Positions 1 through 8,169 of a DNA stretch of 64,000 bases are shown piece by piece. Origin of the DNA: Proteobacteria bacterium UBA6156 (lineage in GTDB: Bacteria; Pseudomonadota; Alphaproteobacteria; UBA2136; UBA6156). The first letter of the stretch is position 1. Every line of letters starts with the position of its first letter. Made by a program: the position numbers and the translations under genes. The notes under the pieces are model-generated. The model saw nothing but the letters and a program-made list of their open reading frames with translations. It was not told where the DNA came from and searched no databases. The stretch is from the NCBI GenBank assembly GCA_002422365.1, contig DIUO01000036.1, positions 1-64,000 of the forward strand. The letters are read 5' to 3'.

Positions 1-1336
1 CTTCGTCCATGCGGCTGCCGGTGTCAATCAAGGCGGTAGCGATAATCGTCAGGCTACCCCCCTGCTCAATCTTCCGTGCGGCGCCAAAAAAGCGCTTGGG
101 CTTTTGCAGCGCGTTGGCATCCACACCGCCGGTCAAAACCTTCCCAGAGCTCGGCACCACCGTGTTATACGCCCGCGCCAAACGGGTCAGGCTGTCGAGC
201 AAGATCACCACATCCTGGCCCATTTCCACCAGCCGCTTGGCCTTTTCAATCACCATCTCAGACACTTGCACGTGGCGGCTGGCGGGCTCGTCAAAGGTGC
301 TGGAAATCACCTCCCCCTTCACACTGCGCTCCATATCCGTCACTTCCTCCGGGCGCTCGTCAATCAGCAGCACCATCAGCGTCACTTCGGGGTGTTTTTC
401 CTCAATCGCGTGGGCAATCGCCTTCATCATCATGGTTTTGCCCGCTTTCGGCGGCGCCACCAGCATGCAGCGCTGGCCCTTTCCGATCGGCGCCACCAGG
501 TCAATCACCTGGCCGGTGCGGTCTTTGCTGTTGGCGTCTTCCAGCGTGAACTTTTCGGTGGGGTAAAGCGGCGTCAGCTTGTCAAAGTTCGGGCGGTGGC
601 GCACCTGTTCGGGCTTCATGCCTTGCAGGCTTTCAATCGCCACCAGCGCAAAATAACGCTCGCCGGGGTTGGGGTGGCGCACGGTTCCGGCAATCATGTC
701 GCCGTTGCGCAGGCCCATGCGGCGTATCAGGCTGGGGCTCACATAAATATCTTCCGGCGTACCGGTATAATTGTTCTCGCGGGCACGCAAAAAGCCAAAG
801 CCATCGGGCACAATGTCCAGGCAGCCTTCGCCGCGCACCGTAATGCTGCGGCCGCCTTCGCTATGGAACTGCCGCTCCACAATCCGGAACATCAGCTCAT
901 GCCGCCGCAAGTTGGCAGGGTCTTTCACCCCGGCGTCTTCGGCCAACTGAAACAGGTCTTCGTTGGAGAGCTCGCGCAAATCCTCAAGGTGCGTAATCAC
1001 CGGCAACCCGCCTTCGCGCGGGGCACGGGGCTCGCGCGGCGTCATGTCGTCGCCCACGGCGCGGTCGGCGGCGTTGTCGCGGTCGCGGCGCGGGCGGCCA
1101 CGGCCCAGGTGGCCGGTGCGCTCTTTGGCCTCACGCGGCATTTCGCTGCTGGGGGCAGCCGCATCACCGGCAACCGGTGCGGCGGTGTCCGGCAGGGGCT
1201 CTTCCACCTTGGCGCGCATGCTCAGGGTGTTGGCACCCACCGGCGCCCCACCGCTGATTTCGCCGCTGGGCTTCACACTCATACTGCCGCCGGTCGGGCG
1301 GTACACACGTCGGCCACGGCCTTTAACGTCGTCCAT
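1..1336 (-). CDS. rho: Transcription termination factor Rho (C-terminus beyond window)
   Basis: Rho is the hexameric RNA helicase that ends transcription at rut sites. About 445 codons are visible and the gene runs off the left edge. Order from the N-terminus: a low-complexity basic/Pro-rich extension (about residues 1-112), a Rho_N helical domain (LRELSNEDLFQLAEDAG, about 120-136), the cold-shock RNA-binding domain (DGFGFLR near 178), Walker A (APPKAGKT near 294) and, at the window edge, the Q-loop region (TALIDTGSRMDE). Roughly 85 residues should lie outside by comparison with E. coli Rho. The N-terminal extension is longer than in E. coli; such extensions are common in alphaproteobacteria. 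The start at 1336 is chosen because AGGT precedes it; Met19 has no such site. Confidence 0.96.
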   Translation of the reverse strand, partial: MDDVKGRGRRVYRPTGGSMSVKPSGEISGGAPVGANTLSMRAKVEEPLPDTAAPVAGDAAAPSSEMPREAKERTGHLGRGRPRRDRDNAADRAVGDDMTPREPRAPREGGLPVITHLEDLRELSNEDLFQLAEDAGVKDPANLRRHELMFRIVERQFHSEGGRSITVRGEGCLDIVPDGFGFLRARENNYTGTPEDIYVSPSLIRRMGLRNGDMIAGTVRHPNPGERYFALVAIESLQGMKPEQVRHRPNFDKLTPLYPTEKFTLEDANSKDRTGQVIDLVAPIGKGQRCMLVAPPKAGKTMMMKAIAHAIEEKHPEVTLMVLLIDERPEEVTDMERSVKGEVISSTFDEPASRHVQVSEMVIEKAKRLVEMGQDVVILLDSLTRLARAYNTVVPSSGKVLTGGVDANALQKPKRFFGAARKIEQGGSLTIIATALIDTGSRMDE

Positions 1337-1688
1337 GATATTCAATTACCTGTCGTTAGTGCTAATCTCGGGGTCAAACCGCAGTCCGGAACTCTGGGGG
1401 GTAGTTGCAAAACCTAGGCTTGGGGTGGGAGGGATATCCGCCGCAAACCGCCGGACACCCCACCTCTACCCAATCCCCCACCCACCGTCAAGCGCAACTT
1501 GCAACCGCCGATATTTTTCTCAAACGCATGGAAGTCCGGCGCGCAGCGCCGTTGCCCCCGCGCGCGAGGTTACAAACGGTCATCCTGGTTTGGTTTGGCG
1601 CGGCGCAGTGTACAGGCGCGGAGTACATAAGACGGGCAAAAACGAATCAGGGGGCCGTTTTAACTCGCGCCTTGCTACAAGTACGGCT
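1337..1688. other. Intergenic region between polA and rho
   Basis: About 350 bases with no convincing gene. For the leftward rho gene this is the upstream leader and promoter region. A TTGACG followed after about 17 bases by TAGAGG on the minus strand (near 1460-1490) is a weak promoter candidate. A long rho leader is plausible because rho is often autoregulated. The short plus-strand frames here have no ribosome-binding site and biased composition, and I treat them as chance. Confidence 0.4.
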
Positions 1689-4673
1689 CTAGTGCGCCAT
1701 CTCCCAATTCGGCCCTTCTCCTGCCTCCACTGCCAGCGGCACACTCAAACTCACCACTCCCCCCATCACCTCCGGCAACAGCCGCTTCACCTCCTCCACC
1801 ACCTCCGGCGCACACTCCAGCACCAGTTCGTCATGCACCTGCATCAACAGCGAGGCCTTCCCTCGTATCCCCCTATCCTCAGTCCCTAATACCTTCTCAA
1901 CAAGAGGCATCGCCAGCTTAATCACATCCGCATTGCTGCCCTGCAACGGCGCGTTAATCGCCGCGCGTTCCGCCCCGGCACGTAAGCCCCCGTGGGTGCT
2001 CGTAATCTCCGGCAGCCACACCCGCCGCCCGCACAGCGTCTCCACATAACCGTGTTCCCGCGCAAACGCCTTGTTGTGCTCCATATAATCGCGCACACCG
2101 TCATAGCGCTTAAAATAGGCCTCAATCCACTCCTGCGCCTCGCTCTGGCTGCACCCTATCTGCCCGGCCAGGCTGCGTGCGCCCATGCCGTACACCAGCC
2201 CGAAGTTGATAAACTTCGCCGCCCGCCGCTGCTCCTTGCTCACCTGCTCCAGCGGAATCCCCCGCACCAAACTGGCAGTATAAGCATGAATATCCAGCCC
2301 CTCCCGGAACGCCTGCCGCAGCGGCTCACTGCCGCTAAAATGCGCCAGCAACCGCAGCTCAATCTGGCTGTAGTCGGCGCTCACCATCTGCCACCCGGCC
2401 CGCGGCACAAAGCTGTGCCGTATCTTGCGCCCTTCTTCCGTCCGTATCGGAATATTCTGCAAATTCGGGTCACTGCTGCTAAACCGCCCCGTCGCCGCAC
2501 CCATCTGCTGGTAGCTGGTGTGCACCCGCCCGGTCAGCGGCAAAATCTGCTTCACCAGCGCATCGGCATAGGTGCTCTTCAGCTTCGCCAACTGCCGATA
2601 CTCACTAATAACCTGCGCCACCAAAGCACCCTTGGTCGTGCCTTCCTGGGCAATCTCTTCCAGCACATCCACCGCCGTGCTCCGCTTGGCCCGCTGCTTG
2701 GGCGTACCCGCCCCCAGTTCGTCAAACAGCACCACCGCTAATTGCTGCGTGCTTTGCACGTTAAACTCATGCCCGGCCAGCTCCCAAATCTTCGCTTCAA
2801 ACGCCGCCATCCGCCCGCCAAAGTCGGCACTCAACCGCTCCAGCTCGGCCTTGTCCACACACACCCCGCGCGCCTCCATCGCCACCAGCACCGGCAACAA
2901 CGGCTTCTCCACCTTCTCATACACAAAACCGACACCGTATTCCTCAGAATTACCCTTTGCCGGGACCGAGTCCGGCAGGTCTTCCTGCCGGACGAAGGGT
3001 GAAACCCCGGCAAACCCTTCTCCTCCCACGCTGGCACCATCTTCGCGCCCAACCTGGTTCCTTAACATCTCCCCAAAATACGCCGCCAACCGCCACGTCG
3101 CATCCGCATCTTCCGCCGCATAAGCCACCGCCTGCTCTAAGGGAACCTTATCAAACGTCACCATGCTCTTGCCGCTGCCCGCCACGTCCTTAAAAGCAAT
3201 CATCTGGTGCCCCAAATGCCGCGCCACCAAATCATCCATGCCGTGGTTCCAACGCCCGCCGTCCAGGCAGGCACTCATCAGCATGGTGTCGTCATAATTT
3301 ACAATCAGCCGCTGCAAGGCCTCGCCCGTATCTGCCGGAGTCACCCCCAAAGCCCGCGCCAGCACCAACCAATCATACTTCAGGTTATGGCCCACCTTGC
3401 ACACCGCCGCATCCGCCAGCAACGCGCGCAGGTCATCTAATATATCCAGCCCTTCCACTCCATGCGGGCCGCTCATCCCCGGTTCGGCAAACAAATCGTC
3501 CGTGGCCGCCTGGGACGCCATCTTCACCGGCACATAACACGCCGTCCCCGCCCCCACACTCAAACACACTCCCACCAGCTCGGCGGTGTAAGGGTCAAGC
3601 CCGGTGGTCTCGGTATCAATTGCCACTTTCCCCACCCGCCGCGCCTCGGCCATCCACCAGTCCCACCGCTCGCGCGTGGTCACGCACTCATACCCGCCCC
3701 ATGCAGCGCTATCACCCTGGTTCCTGGCCCCTTCGGTTTCTGGTTCCTGTCGGGGCTTCCACACCACCCCGCGGTCATCCGGCCTACCCCTGGCCTTGCC
3801 CACTGCCTTGCCTTCGCGCTTTTCCAAACGCGCGGCTAAGGTCCTAAATTCCAGCTCTTCGCGCAAATACCCCGCCGCCTCATGCAAACGCGGATGAAAC
3901 GTCAAATCCACCGCCGCCCACACCACATCATCCTTCAGCCGCGCCAGCTCACGGCTCAGCAACGCCTTGTCCTTATGCTCCAGCAACTTGGCGCGCAGGG
4001 TCTCTTTCTCCACCCGGCTCAGGTCACCATAAATCGCATCCAGCCCCCCCAGCTTCGCCACCAACTCCCCCGCCGTCTTCGGCCCCACGCCGGGCACACC
4101 GGGTATATTATCACTGCTGTCGCCCATCAGCCCTTGCACATCGGCCACCAGCGCAGGCGGCACGCCAAATTTCTCCACCGCCTCGTCCGGCCCGCTTGTC
4201 TTGTCGCGCAACGTATCCAGCAGCACCACACCCTCTCCCACCAGCTGGAGCAAATCCTTGTCGCTGGTCACAATCGTCACCTTGTCCACATCCAGCATGT
4301 CCTTGCGGTGGCGCACCAGTGTGGCAATCACATCGTCGGCCTCAAACCCCGGCTCACAAATCACCGGCAACCCAAAGGCCTCCACCAGCGGCCGAATAAA
4401 CGGCAGCTGCACCGCCAGCGCCTCATCCGGTGCCTTGCGGTTGGCCTTATAGGCGGGGTACAGCGCATGCCGCCAGTTGCCGCCTTTGGGGTCCAGCGCC
4501 ACCACGCACAAGTCCGGGCTCAGGTCTTCCACCACCTTCACCAGCATCTGCGCAAAGCCAAACAACGCGTTGGTCGGCATACCATCACTGCTCCGGCTCA
4601 AGTTCCCCCGCACCGCATGGTAGGCCCTAAACACAAACCCCATGCCGTCAATAATCACCAAATGCTTGCTCAT
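1689..4673 (-). CDS. polA: DNA polymerase I
   Basis: Family A polymerase for Okazaki-fragment processing and repair, 994 residues (E. coli has 928). Domains: 5'-3' nuclease (about 1-290, with FEADDVIATL and the helix-hairpin GVPGVGPKTA), 3'-5' exonuclease with intact metal ligands (DTETTGLD near 351, GHNLKYD, YAAEDADAT), and polymerase with motif A (DYSQIELR), the O-helix (KFINFGLVYG) and motif C (QVHDELV). All three activities therefore look functional. Two short expansions stand out: about residues 551-574 are encoded by a palindromic element (listed separately), and a small insertion before motif C coincides with a short repeat shared with the mnmE-hemD gap. Same strand as rho and mnmE. 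Confidence 0.97.
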   Translation of the reverse strand: MSKHLVIIDGMGFVFRAYHAVRGNLSRSSDGMPTNALFGFAQMLVKVVEDLSPDLCVVALDPKGGNWRHALYPAYKANRKAPDEALAVQLPFIRPLVEAFGLPVICEPGFEADDVIATLVRHRKDMLDVDKVTIVTSDKDLLQLVGEGVVLLDTLRDKTSGPDEAVEKFGVPPALVADVQGLMGDSSDNIPGVPGVGPKTAGELVAKLGGLDAIYGDLSRVEKETLRAKLLEHKDKALLSRELARLKDDVVWAAVDLTFHPRLHEAAGYLREELEFRTLAARLEKREGKAVGKARGRPDDRGVVWKPRQEPETEGARNQGDSAAWGGYECVTTRERWDWWMAEARRVGKVAIDTETTGLDPYTAELVGVCLSVGAGTACYVPVKMASQAATDDLFAEPGMSGPHGVEGLDILDDLRALLADAAVCKVGHNLKYDWLVLARALGVTPADTGEALQRLIVNYDDTMLMSACLDGGRWNHGMDDLVARHLGHQMIAFKDVAGSGKSMVTFDKVPLEQAVAYAAEDADATWRLAAYFGEMLRNQVGREDGASVGGEGFAGVSPFVRQEDLPDSVPAKGNSEEYGVGFVYEKVEKPLLPVLVAMEARGVCVDKAELERLSADFGGRMAAFEAKIWELAGHEFNVQSTQQLAVVLFDELGAGTPKQRAKRSTAVDVLEEIAQEGTTKGALVAQVISEYRQLAKLKSTYADALVKQILPLTGRVHTSYQQMGAATGRFSSSDPNLQNIPIRTEEGRKIRHSFVPRAGWQMVSADYSQIELRLLAHFSGSEPLRQAFREGLDIHAYTASLVRGIPLEQVSKEQRRAAKFINFGLVYGMGARSLAGQIGCSQSEAQEWIEAYFKRYDGVRDYMEHNKAFAREHGYVETLCGRRVWLPEITSTHGGLRAGAERAAINAPLQGSNADVIKLAMPLVEKVLGTEDRGIRGKASLLMQVHDELVLECAPEVVEEVKRLLPEVMGGVVSLSVPLAVEAGEGPNWEMAH
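1857..1881. repeat. 25-bp repeat copy A, inside polA
   Basis: The plus-strand sequence has the form cttccctcRtatcc then YcYtatcctca and matches 22 of 25 positions of copy B at 6577-6601 by my alignment. Here it is translated (minus strand, around TEDRGIRGKA), where PolA appears a few residues longer than E. coli Pol I. A shorter related string (ttcctcgtatcctcag) occurs at 20084-20099. Either a small interspersed repeat or convergent low-complexity sequence. Confidence 0.5.
2952..3018. repeat. Palindromic (RPE-like) insertion in polA
   Basis: Two nested perfect inverted repeats: an inner stem tccggcagg (2971-2979) with cctgccgga (2984-2992) around a 4-base loop, and an outer pair tttgccggg (2956-2964) with cccggcaaa (3006-3014). 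A further acccttt/aagggt pairing is possible. The element keeps the polA frame open and encodes an extra linker (AGVSPFVRQEDLPDSVPA) between exonuclease motif III and the polymerase thumb, where E. coli Pol I has no counterpart. Rickettsia palindromic elements are known to insert in frame in genes, polA included; homology to them is not shown here. Confidence 0.75.
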
Positions 4674-4783
4674 AGCACGCAGCCTACACCAAAGCCCCCT
4701 TTAGCGCTTGCAAAAACAACCCCCAGCGGTTAAAAGTCAGTCACTGCATACATTTTACTCAAACTCGGATGGAGTCTCCGAAC

Positions 4784-5098
4784 ATGCACAACTTTCTTAA
4801 CTGCTTCGCCTTCGGCTTCGTCGCAACGGTGCTCATCCTGCACTTCGGAATCTTCCAATATGGGATGGGTGTCACGGCTTACCTGCTCGACCCCCTCCTG
4901 CCGGAAGGTGTCGATGAAGGAATACTCGATCTTGCCCTCATCGGCACCTACCTGATCACGTTCATCGCCCTGTCGGCGGCAGCCCTGCTGGCCATCATCC
5001 TGATCATTGGCAAGAGAATGCCCTTCTGGATGATCGCTGCATCCGCCTACGCCGGCATGCTCATGGCCGCCATCGTCATGGGCCTCAGCCGGGGCTGA
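4784..5098 (+). CDS. Small three-helix membrane protein, function unknown
   Basis: A 104-residue hydrophobic protein with about three membrane segments: residues ~4-22 (FGFVATVLILHFGIF), ~45-68 (LIGTYLITFIALSAAALLAIILII) in two parts, and ~75-92 (WMIAASAYAGMLMAAIVMG). The start at 4784 is preferred over the in-frame ATG at 4769 because GGAG lies at 4771-4774, nine bases before 4784. A strong hairpin terminator follows. It sits alone between the 5' end of polA and the 3' end of mnmE, both on the other strand. I do not recognise the family. Confidence 0.7.
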   Translation: MHNFLNCFAFGFVATVLILHFGIFQYGMGVTAYLLDPLLPEGVDEGILDLALIGTYLITFIALSAAALLAIILIIGKRMPFWMIAASAYAGMLMAAIVMGLSRG

Positions 5099-5119
5099 AT
5101 CACCCCACCGCCCGACACC

Positions 5120-5150
5120 GGCCCGCAGCAATCCTGCGGGCCCCTTTTTA
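5120..5150 (+). terminator. Rho-independent terminator
   Basis: Perfect 9-bp stem ggcccgcag/ctgcgggcc (5120-5128, 5134-5142) followed by CCTTTTTAT. It ends the small membrane-protein gene and lies just before the convergent end of mnmE. Confidence 0.85.
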
Positions 5151-5160
5151 TACCTCGTAT

Positions 5161-6552
5161 CTACTTCCCCACACAAAACGTACTAAACACCACATCCAGC
5201 ACATCCTCACTCCCCGTCCGCCCGGTCACGCTGCCAATCGCACTGGCAGCGTCCCGCAAATCCTGCGCCGCAAGCTCCGCCACGCTGCCATCGCTTTTCC
5301 CCGCCCGCGCCATGCAGGCCAGCGCATGGCCCAAGCTCTGCAACGCCTGCTCCACCGCCGCCTTGTGCCGTTGCCGCGTCAGCAGCGCACTTTCGGTGGC
5401 CTCACCTCCCACATCCGCCACCATCCGCGTCAGCAGCGGCAAAATCCGCCGCAACGCCTCGGGCTCGGTCAGGTTGGCCGCCACCACAGGGTGCCCCACC
5501 TCCCCCACCTTCACCTGGGCCGGAAAATCCATCTCCACCCGGTCAGCCTTGCTCATCACCACCAGCGTCCGCCCCGGCAGCATCAGCTCCGCCAACTCCT
5601 CATCCAGCTCCTCACCTTCCGTGCTGTCCACCACCACCACCAGCACGTCGGCCCGTTCCGCCTGCTTGCGCGCCCGGCGCACGCCTTCCGCCTCAATCAC
5701 ATCCTCCGTCATCCGCATCCCCGCCGTGTCGGCTACGGTTACCGGGAAGCCCCCCAAATCCAACACACTCGTCACCACATCGCGCGTCGTGCCCGCAATA
5801 TCGCTCACAATCGCCACATCGCGCCCGGCCAGCAGGTTCAGCAGGGTGCTTTTGCCCGCATTGGGCTTACCTACAATCGCCAGCGCAATGCCGTCGCGCA
5901 CGCGGGCTCCGGCCTGTTCGCCCAGCGCCGCCGTCAGGTCGGCCATCAGTGCATGCATGGCTTTGGTCAGCGCGGCATCTGCCAGCACATCCAGCTCCTC
6001 GTCGGGGAAGTCAATCGCCGCCTCCACCTGCGCCAACAACCCCAGCACGGCAGTGCGCCAACCCTCAAAACGCTCGCCCAACGCCCCGTCCAGCTGGCGC
6101 AGCGCCTGCTTTCTTTGCACTTCGGTCTGCGCCGCAATCAGGTCGGCCAGCCCTTCGGCAGCGGTCAAATCCATCTTGCCGTTCAGCACCGCGCGGCGGC
6201 TAAATTCTCCCGGCTGCGCCATGCGCACACCATGCGCCAACACCGCATCCAGCACCGCCTGCACCACCGCCCGGCCACCATGGCCCTGCAACTCCACCAC
6301 GTCCTCACCGGTAAAGCTGGCCGGGGCACAAAACCCCACCGCCAACCCCTCATCCAACTCTTCCCGCCCCAACACAAACTTCCCGAACACCACCCGCCGC
6401 GGCTCAACCCCTTCCAGCGCGGCACACACACTCGTCCCAACTTCCCACGCGCGCGGCCCGCTCAGGCGTATCACTGCTACACCGCTGGCCACAGGTGCGG
6501 TCGCCAACGCCACAATCGTGTCCCCGTTCTGGTAGTCAAACCTGTTCTGCAT
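5161..6552 (-). CDS. mnmE: tRNA modification GTPase MnmE
   Basis: MnmE acts with MnmG (24792-26696 here) to place the 5-carboxymethylaminomethyl group on U34 of tRNAs. It has 463 residues, the usual length. It shows the N-terminal tetrahydrofolate-binding domain (GVAVIRLSG; SFTGEDVVELQGHGG), the embedded G domain with G1 GKPNAGKS, G3 DTAGMR and G4 SKAD, and the C-terminal FCVGK, the CxGK motif with the catalytic cysteine. Its upstream gap is only 68 bp and is shared with divergent hemD. In many alphaproteobacteria mnmE is directly next to mnmG; here about 18 kb separates them. Confidence 0.97.
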   Translation of the reverse strand: MQNRFDYQNGDTIVALATAPVASGVAVIRLSGPRAWEVGTSVCAALEGVEPRRVVFGKFVLGREELDEGLAVGFCAPASFTGEDVVELQGHGGRAVVQAVLDAVLAHGVRMAQPGEFSRRAVLNGKMDLTAAEGLADLIAAQTEVQRKQALRQLDGALGERFEGWRTAVLGLLAQVEAAIDFPDEELDVLADAALTKAMHALMADLTAALGEQAGARVRDGIALAIVGKPNAGKSTLLNLLAGRDVAIVSDIAGTTRDVVTSVLDLGGFPVTVADTAGMRMTEDVIEAEGVRRARKQAERADVLVVVVDSTEGEELDEELAELMLPGRTLVVMSKADRVEMDFPAQVKVGEVGHPVVAANLTEPEALRRILPLLTRMVADVGGEATESALLTRQRHKAAVEQALQSLGHALACMARAGKSDGSVAELAAQDLRDAASAIGSVTGRTGSEDVLDVVFSTFCVGK

Positions 6553-6576
6553 AGCCCCTCATAGCACAAAAACACC

Positions 6577-6601
6577 CTTCCCTCATATCCTCTTATCCTC
6601 A
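6577..6601. repeat. 25-bp repeat copy B, mnmE-hemD gap
   Basis: Near-copy (22/25) of the polA-internal string at 1857-1881, within the short divergent promoter gap between mnmE and hemD. Confidence 0.5.
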
Positions 6602-6620
6602 TACCTGCTACCCTCGCCTC

Positions 6621-7322
6621 ATGATTCTCCTCGCCCGCCCCCGCCCGCACCTGCCGCGCACCCGGCAGGCGCTGCAGGCCATGGGTTACGGCCCAGCGCA
6701 GGTCCTCAGCTTCAGCCTGGCCGAACCCCAACCCCTGCCCCTCACCTTACCACCTTCAGCCACCGCCTTACTCCTCACCAGCCCTTTGGCCTGTGCGGCA
6801 TTGGCCCAAGCCGCCTGCACACTGCCCGTCTATGCCGTCGGGCCCACCACAGCGGCGGCAGCCCGCGCGCAAGGGTTGCAGGTGGTGTTTACGGGCAACA
6901 ACAATGGCGTCACCCTTGCCCACAATATTACCGCCCTCAACCTCCCCCCCCAGCGCATCCTTCACCTGCACGGAGACAAAGCCGGCACGGACTGGCACAG
7001 CATCCTCACCACTGCCGGGCATACTGTCACCCCTCTCCTCGCCTATCGCACCCACTACATCACCACCCTCCCGGAACCTATCCGCCAAGCCCTCCACACC
7101 CCTCATTCCTCACTCTTCATTCCTCTCTTTTCCGCAGGGGCAGCACGCCACTTGGCAAAGCTGCTGAAACAGGCCAACATAGCCCCCAGCGGCACAGCCC
7201 TCTGCCTCAGCAGCGCCGTCGCTGCCGAGGCCGCACACCATTGGCCCCAGGTGCGCACGGCGGCTGTTCCCACCCAGGCAGGGCTGCTGGCCCTGCTGCC
7301 CACGGCGCAACAAAAAGGATAA
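6621..7322 (+). CDS. hemD: Uroporphyrinogen-III synthase
   Basis: HemD closes and flips ring D of hydroxymethylbilane in tetrapyrrole synthesis. It has 233 residues and shows the weakly conserved two-lobed pattern: N-terminal RPRP, VYAVGPTTAAAARAQG in the first lobe, and FSAGAARHLAKLL and LCLSSAVAAEA in the second. The family diverges strongly, so context matters: it is followed by mic60-like and hemY-like genes, as in other alphaproteobacteria, and hemE is 2.6 kb away. hemC, its usual upstream neighbour, is absent from the window. A short insertion (HTPHSSLFIPLF, about 157-168) is encoded by a ctcattcct-type low-complexity tract. Confidence 0.85.
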   Translation: MILLARPRPHLPRTRQALQAMGYGPAQVLSFSLAEPQPLPLTLPPSATALLLTSPLACAALAQAACTLPVYAVGPTTAAAARAQGLQVVFTGNNNGVTLAHNITALNLPPQRILHLHGDKAGTDWHSILTTAGHTVTPLLAYRTHYITTLPEPIRQALHTPHSSLFIPLFSAGAARHLAKLLKQANIAPSGTALCLSSAVAAEAAHHWPQVRTAAVPTQAGLLALLPTAQQKG

Positions 7323-7326
7323 CCCC

Positions 7327-8163
7327 ATGCCCCGCTCCGCCCGCCTTGCCCTCCCCGCCCTGACCATTCTCGCCCTCAGCGGTGCAGCGGTGGGGTACTA
7401 TCTCTACCAGGCCCAGCCCGGCAGCGCCCGCCTGGCGGCAGGCACGCCGTTGCCACCCACATCGTCCAGCCACATCACCATCCATCCGGGCCAAGATGGT
7501 CTCGGCACCCCCATCACCGCCTCCGACCAACCCCTGCCCAGCACCGCCAGCATCACCCTGCCGCAACCTGTCGCCCCGGTAGCAACACCCTCGCAACCCT
7601 CAGTGTTCGACCCCACCGCCGCCCGCCTCGGCACCACCCTCAGCCTGTTGCTCAACGCCTGGCCGCAGGGCGGCGTGCTGCCACGCCAACTGGCCGCCGC
7701 CGCCGCCCAACTCGCCACCCAAACCGGCCAACCGGCACTGGCCTCGGCCGCCAACGCCCTGCGCAGCTCCACCCCGCGAGAAGGCCCCGTCACCCTCCAA
7801 CTGCTGCTGCTGGAAGCCACCCACGTGGTGCAACTCCCGCCACCCGAAAACCTCCCCCAAACCGACCAGCAAGCCCAGGCCGCCAAATCCTGGTTCCGCC
7901 AGCAACTGGAAAAAATCGTCACCATTACCGACACCCCCGCCACCCAAAACCGCTGGGTCACCGCCATCATGGCCGTGCAGCAGCAGCTGGTGCGCGGCGC
8001 CGTTGCCGACGCTATGGCCAGCCTGGAATCCTCCCCGCTGGAAGCCGACCCCCGCCTCGAACCCCTCCGCCGCCTCACCCGCGACCATCTCAACCAAACC
8101 GGCAAACTCACCCACCTCATCACCACCTACACCAACACCTATTTGCTGAAGGGCTCCGACTAA
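7327..8163 (+). CDS. Mic60/mitofilin-like inner-membrane protein (short form)
   Basis: It has 278 residues: one N-terminal membrane helix (about 8-27), a Pro/Thr/Ala-rich periplasmic stretch, then an alpha-helical C-terminal half (WFRQQLEKIVTI; RGAVADAMASLE; LRRLTRDHL) with the arrangement of the mitofilin C-terminal signature. Alphaproteobacterial Mic60 proteins shape intracytoplasmic membranes and are encoded in heme clusters between hemD and hemY, which is exactly this position. It starts 5 bp after hemD. It seems shorter than typical bacterial Mic60, and the central coiled coil is reduced. The assignment rests mainly on context and C-terminal pattern. Confidence 0.65.
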   Translation: MPRSARLALPALTILALSGAAVGYYLYQAQPGSARLAAGTPLPPTSSSHITIHPGQDGLGTPITASDQPLPSTASITLPQPVAPVATPSQPSVFDPTAARLGTTLSLLLNAWPQGGVLPRQLAAAAAQLATQTGQPALASAANALRSSTPREGPVTLQLLLLEATHVVQLPPPENLPQTDQQAQAAKSWFRQQLEKIVTITDTPATQNRWVTAIMAVQQQLVRGAVADAMASLESSPLEADPRLEPLRRLTRDHLNQTGKLTHLITTYTNTYLLKGSD

Positions 8164-8169
8164 CCCCGC

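Noticed and set aside
104..1417. Long plus-strand open frame opposite rho
   Set aside because: Antisense shadow of a clearly conserved gene; composition is His/Arg/Gln-rich as expected for complement of GC-rich coding DNA.
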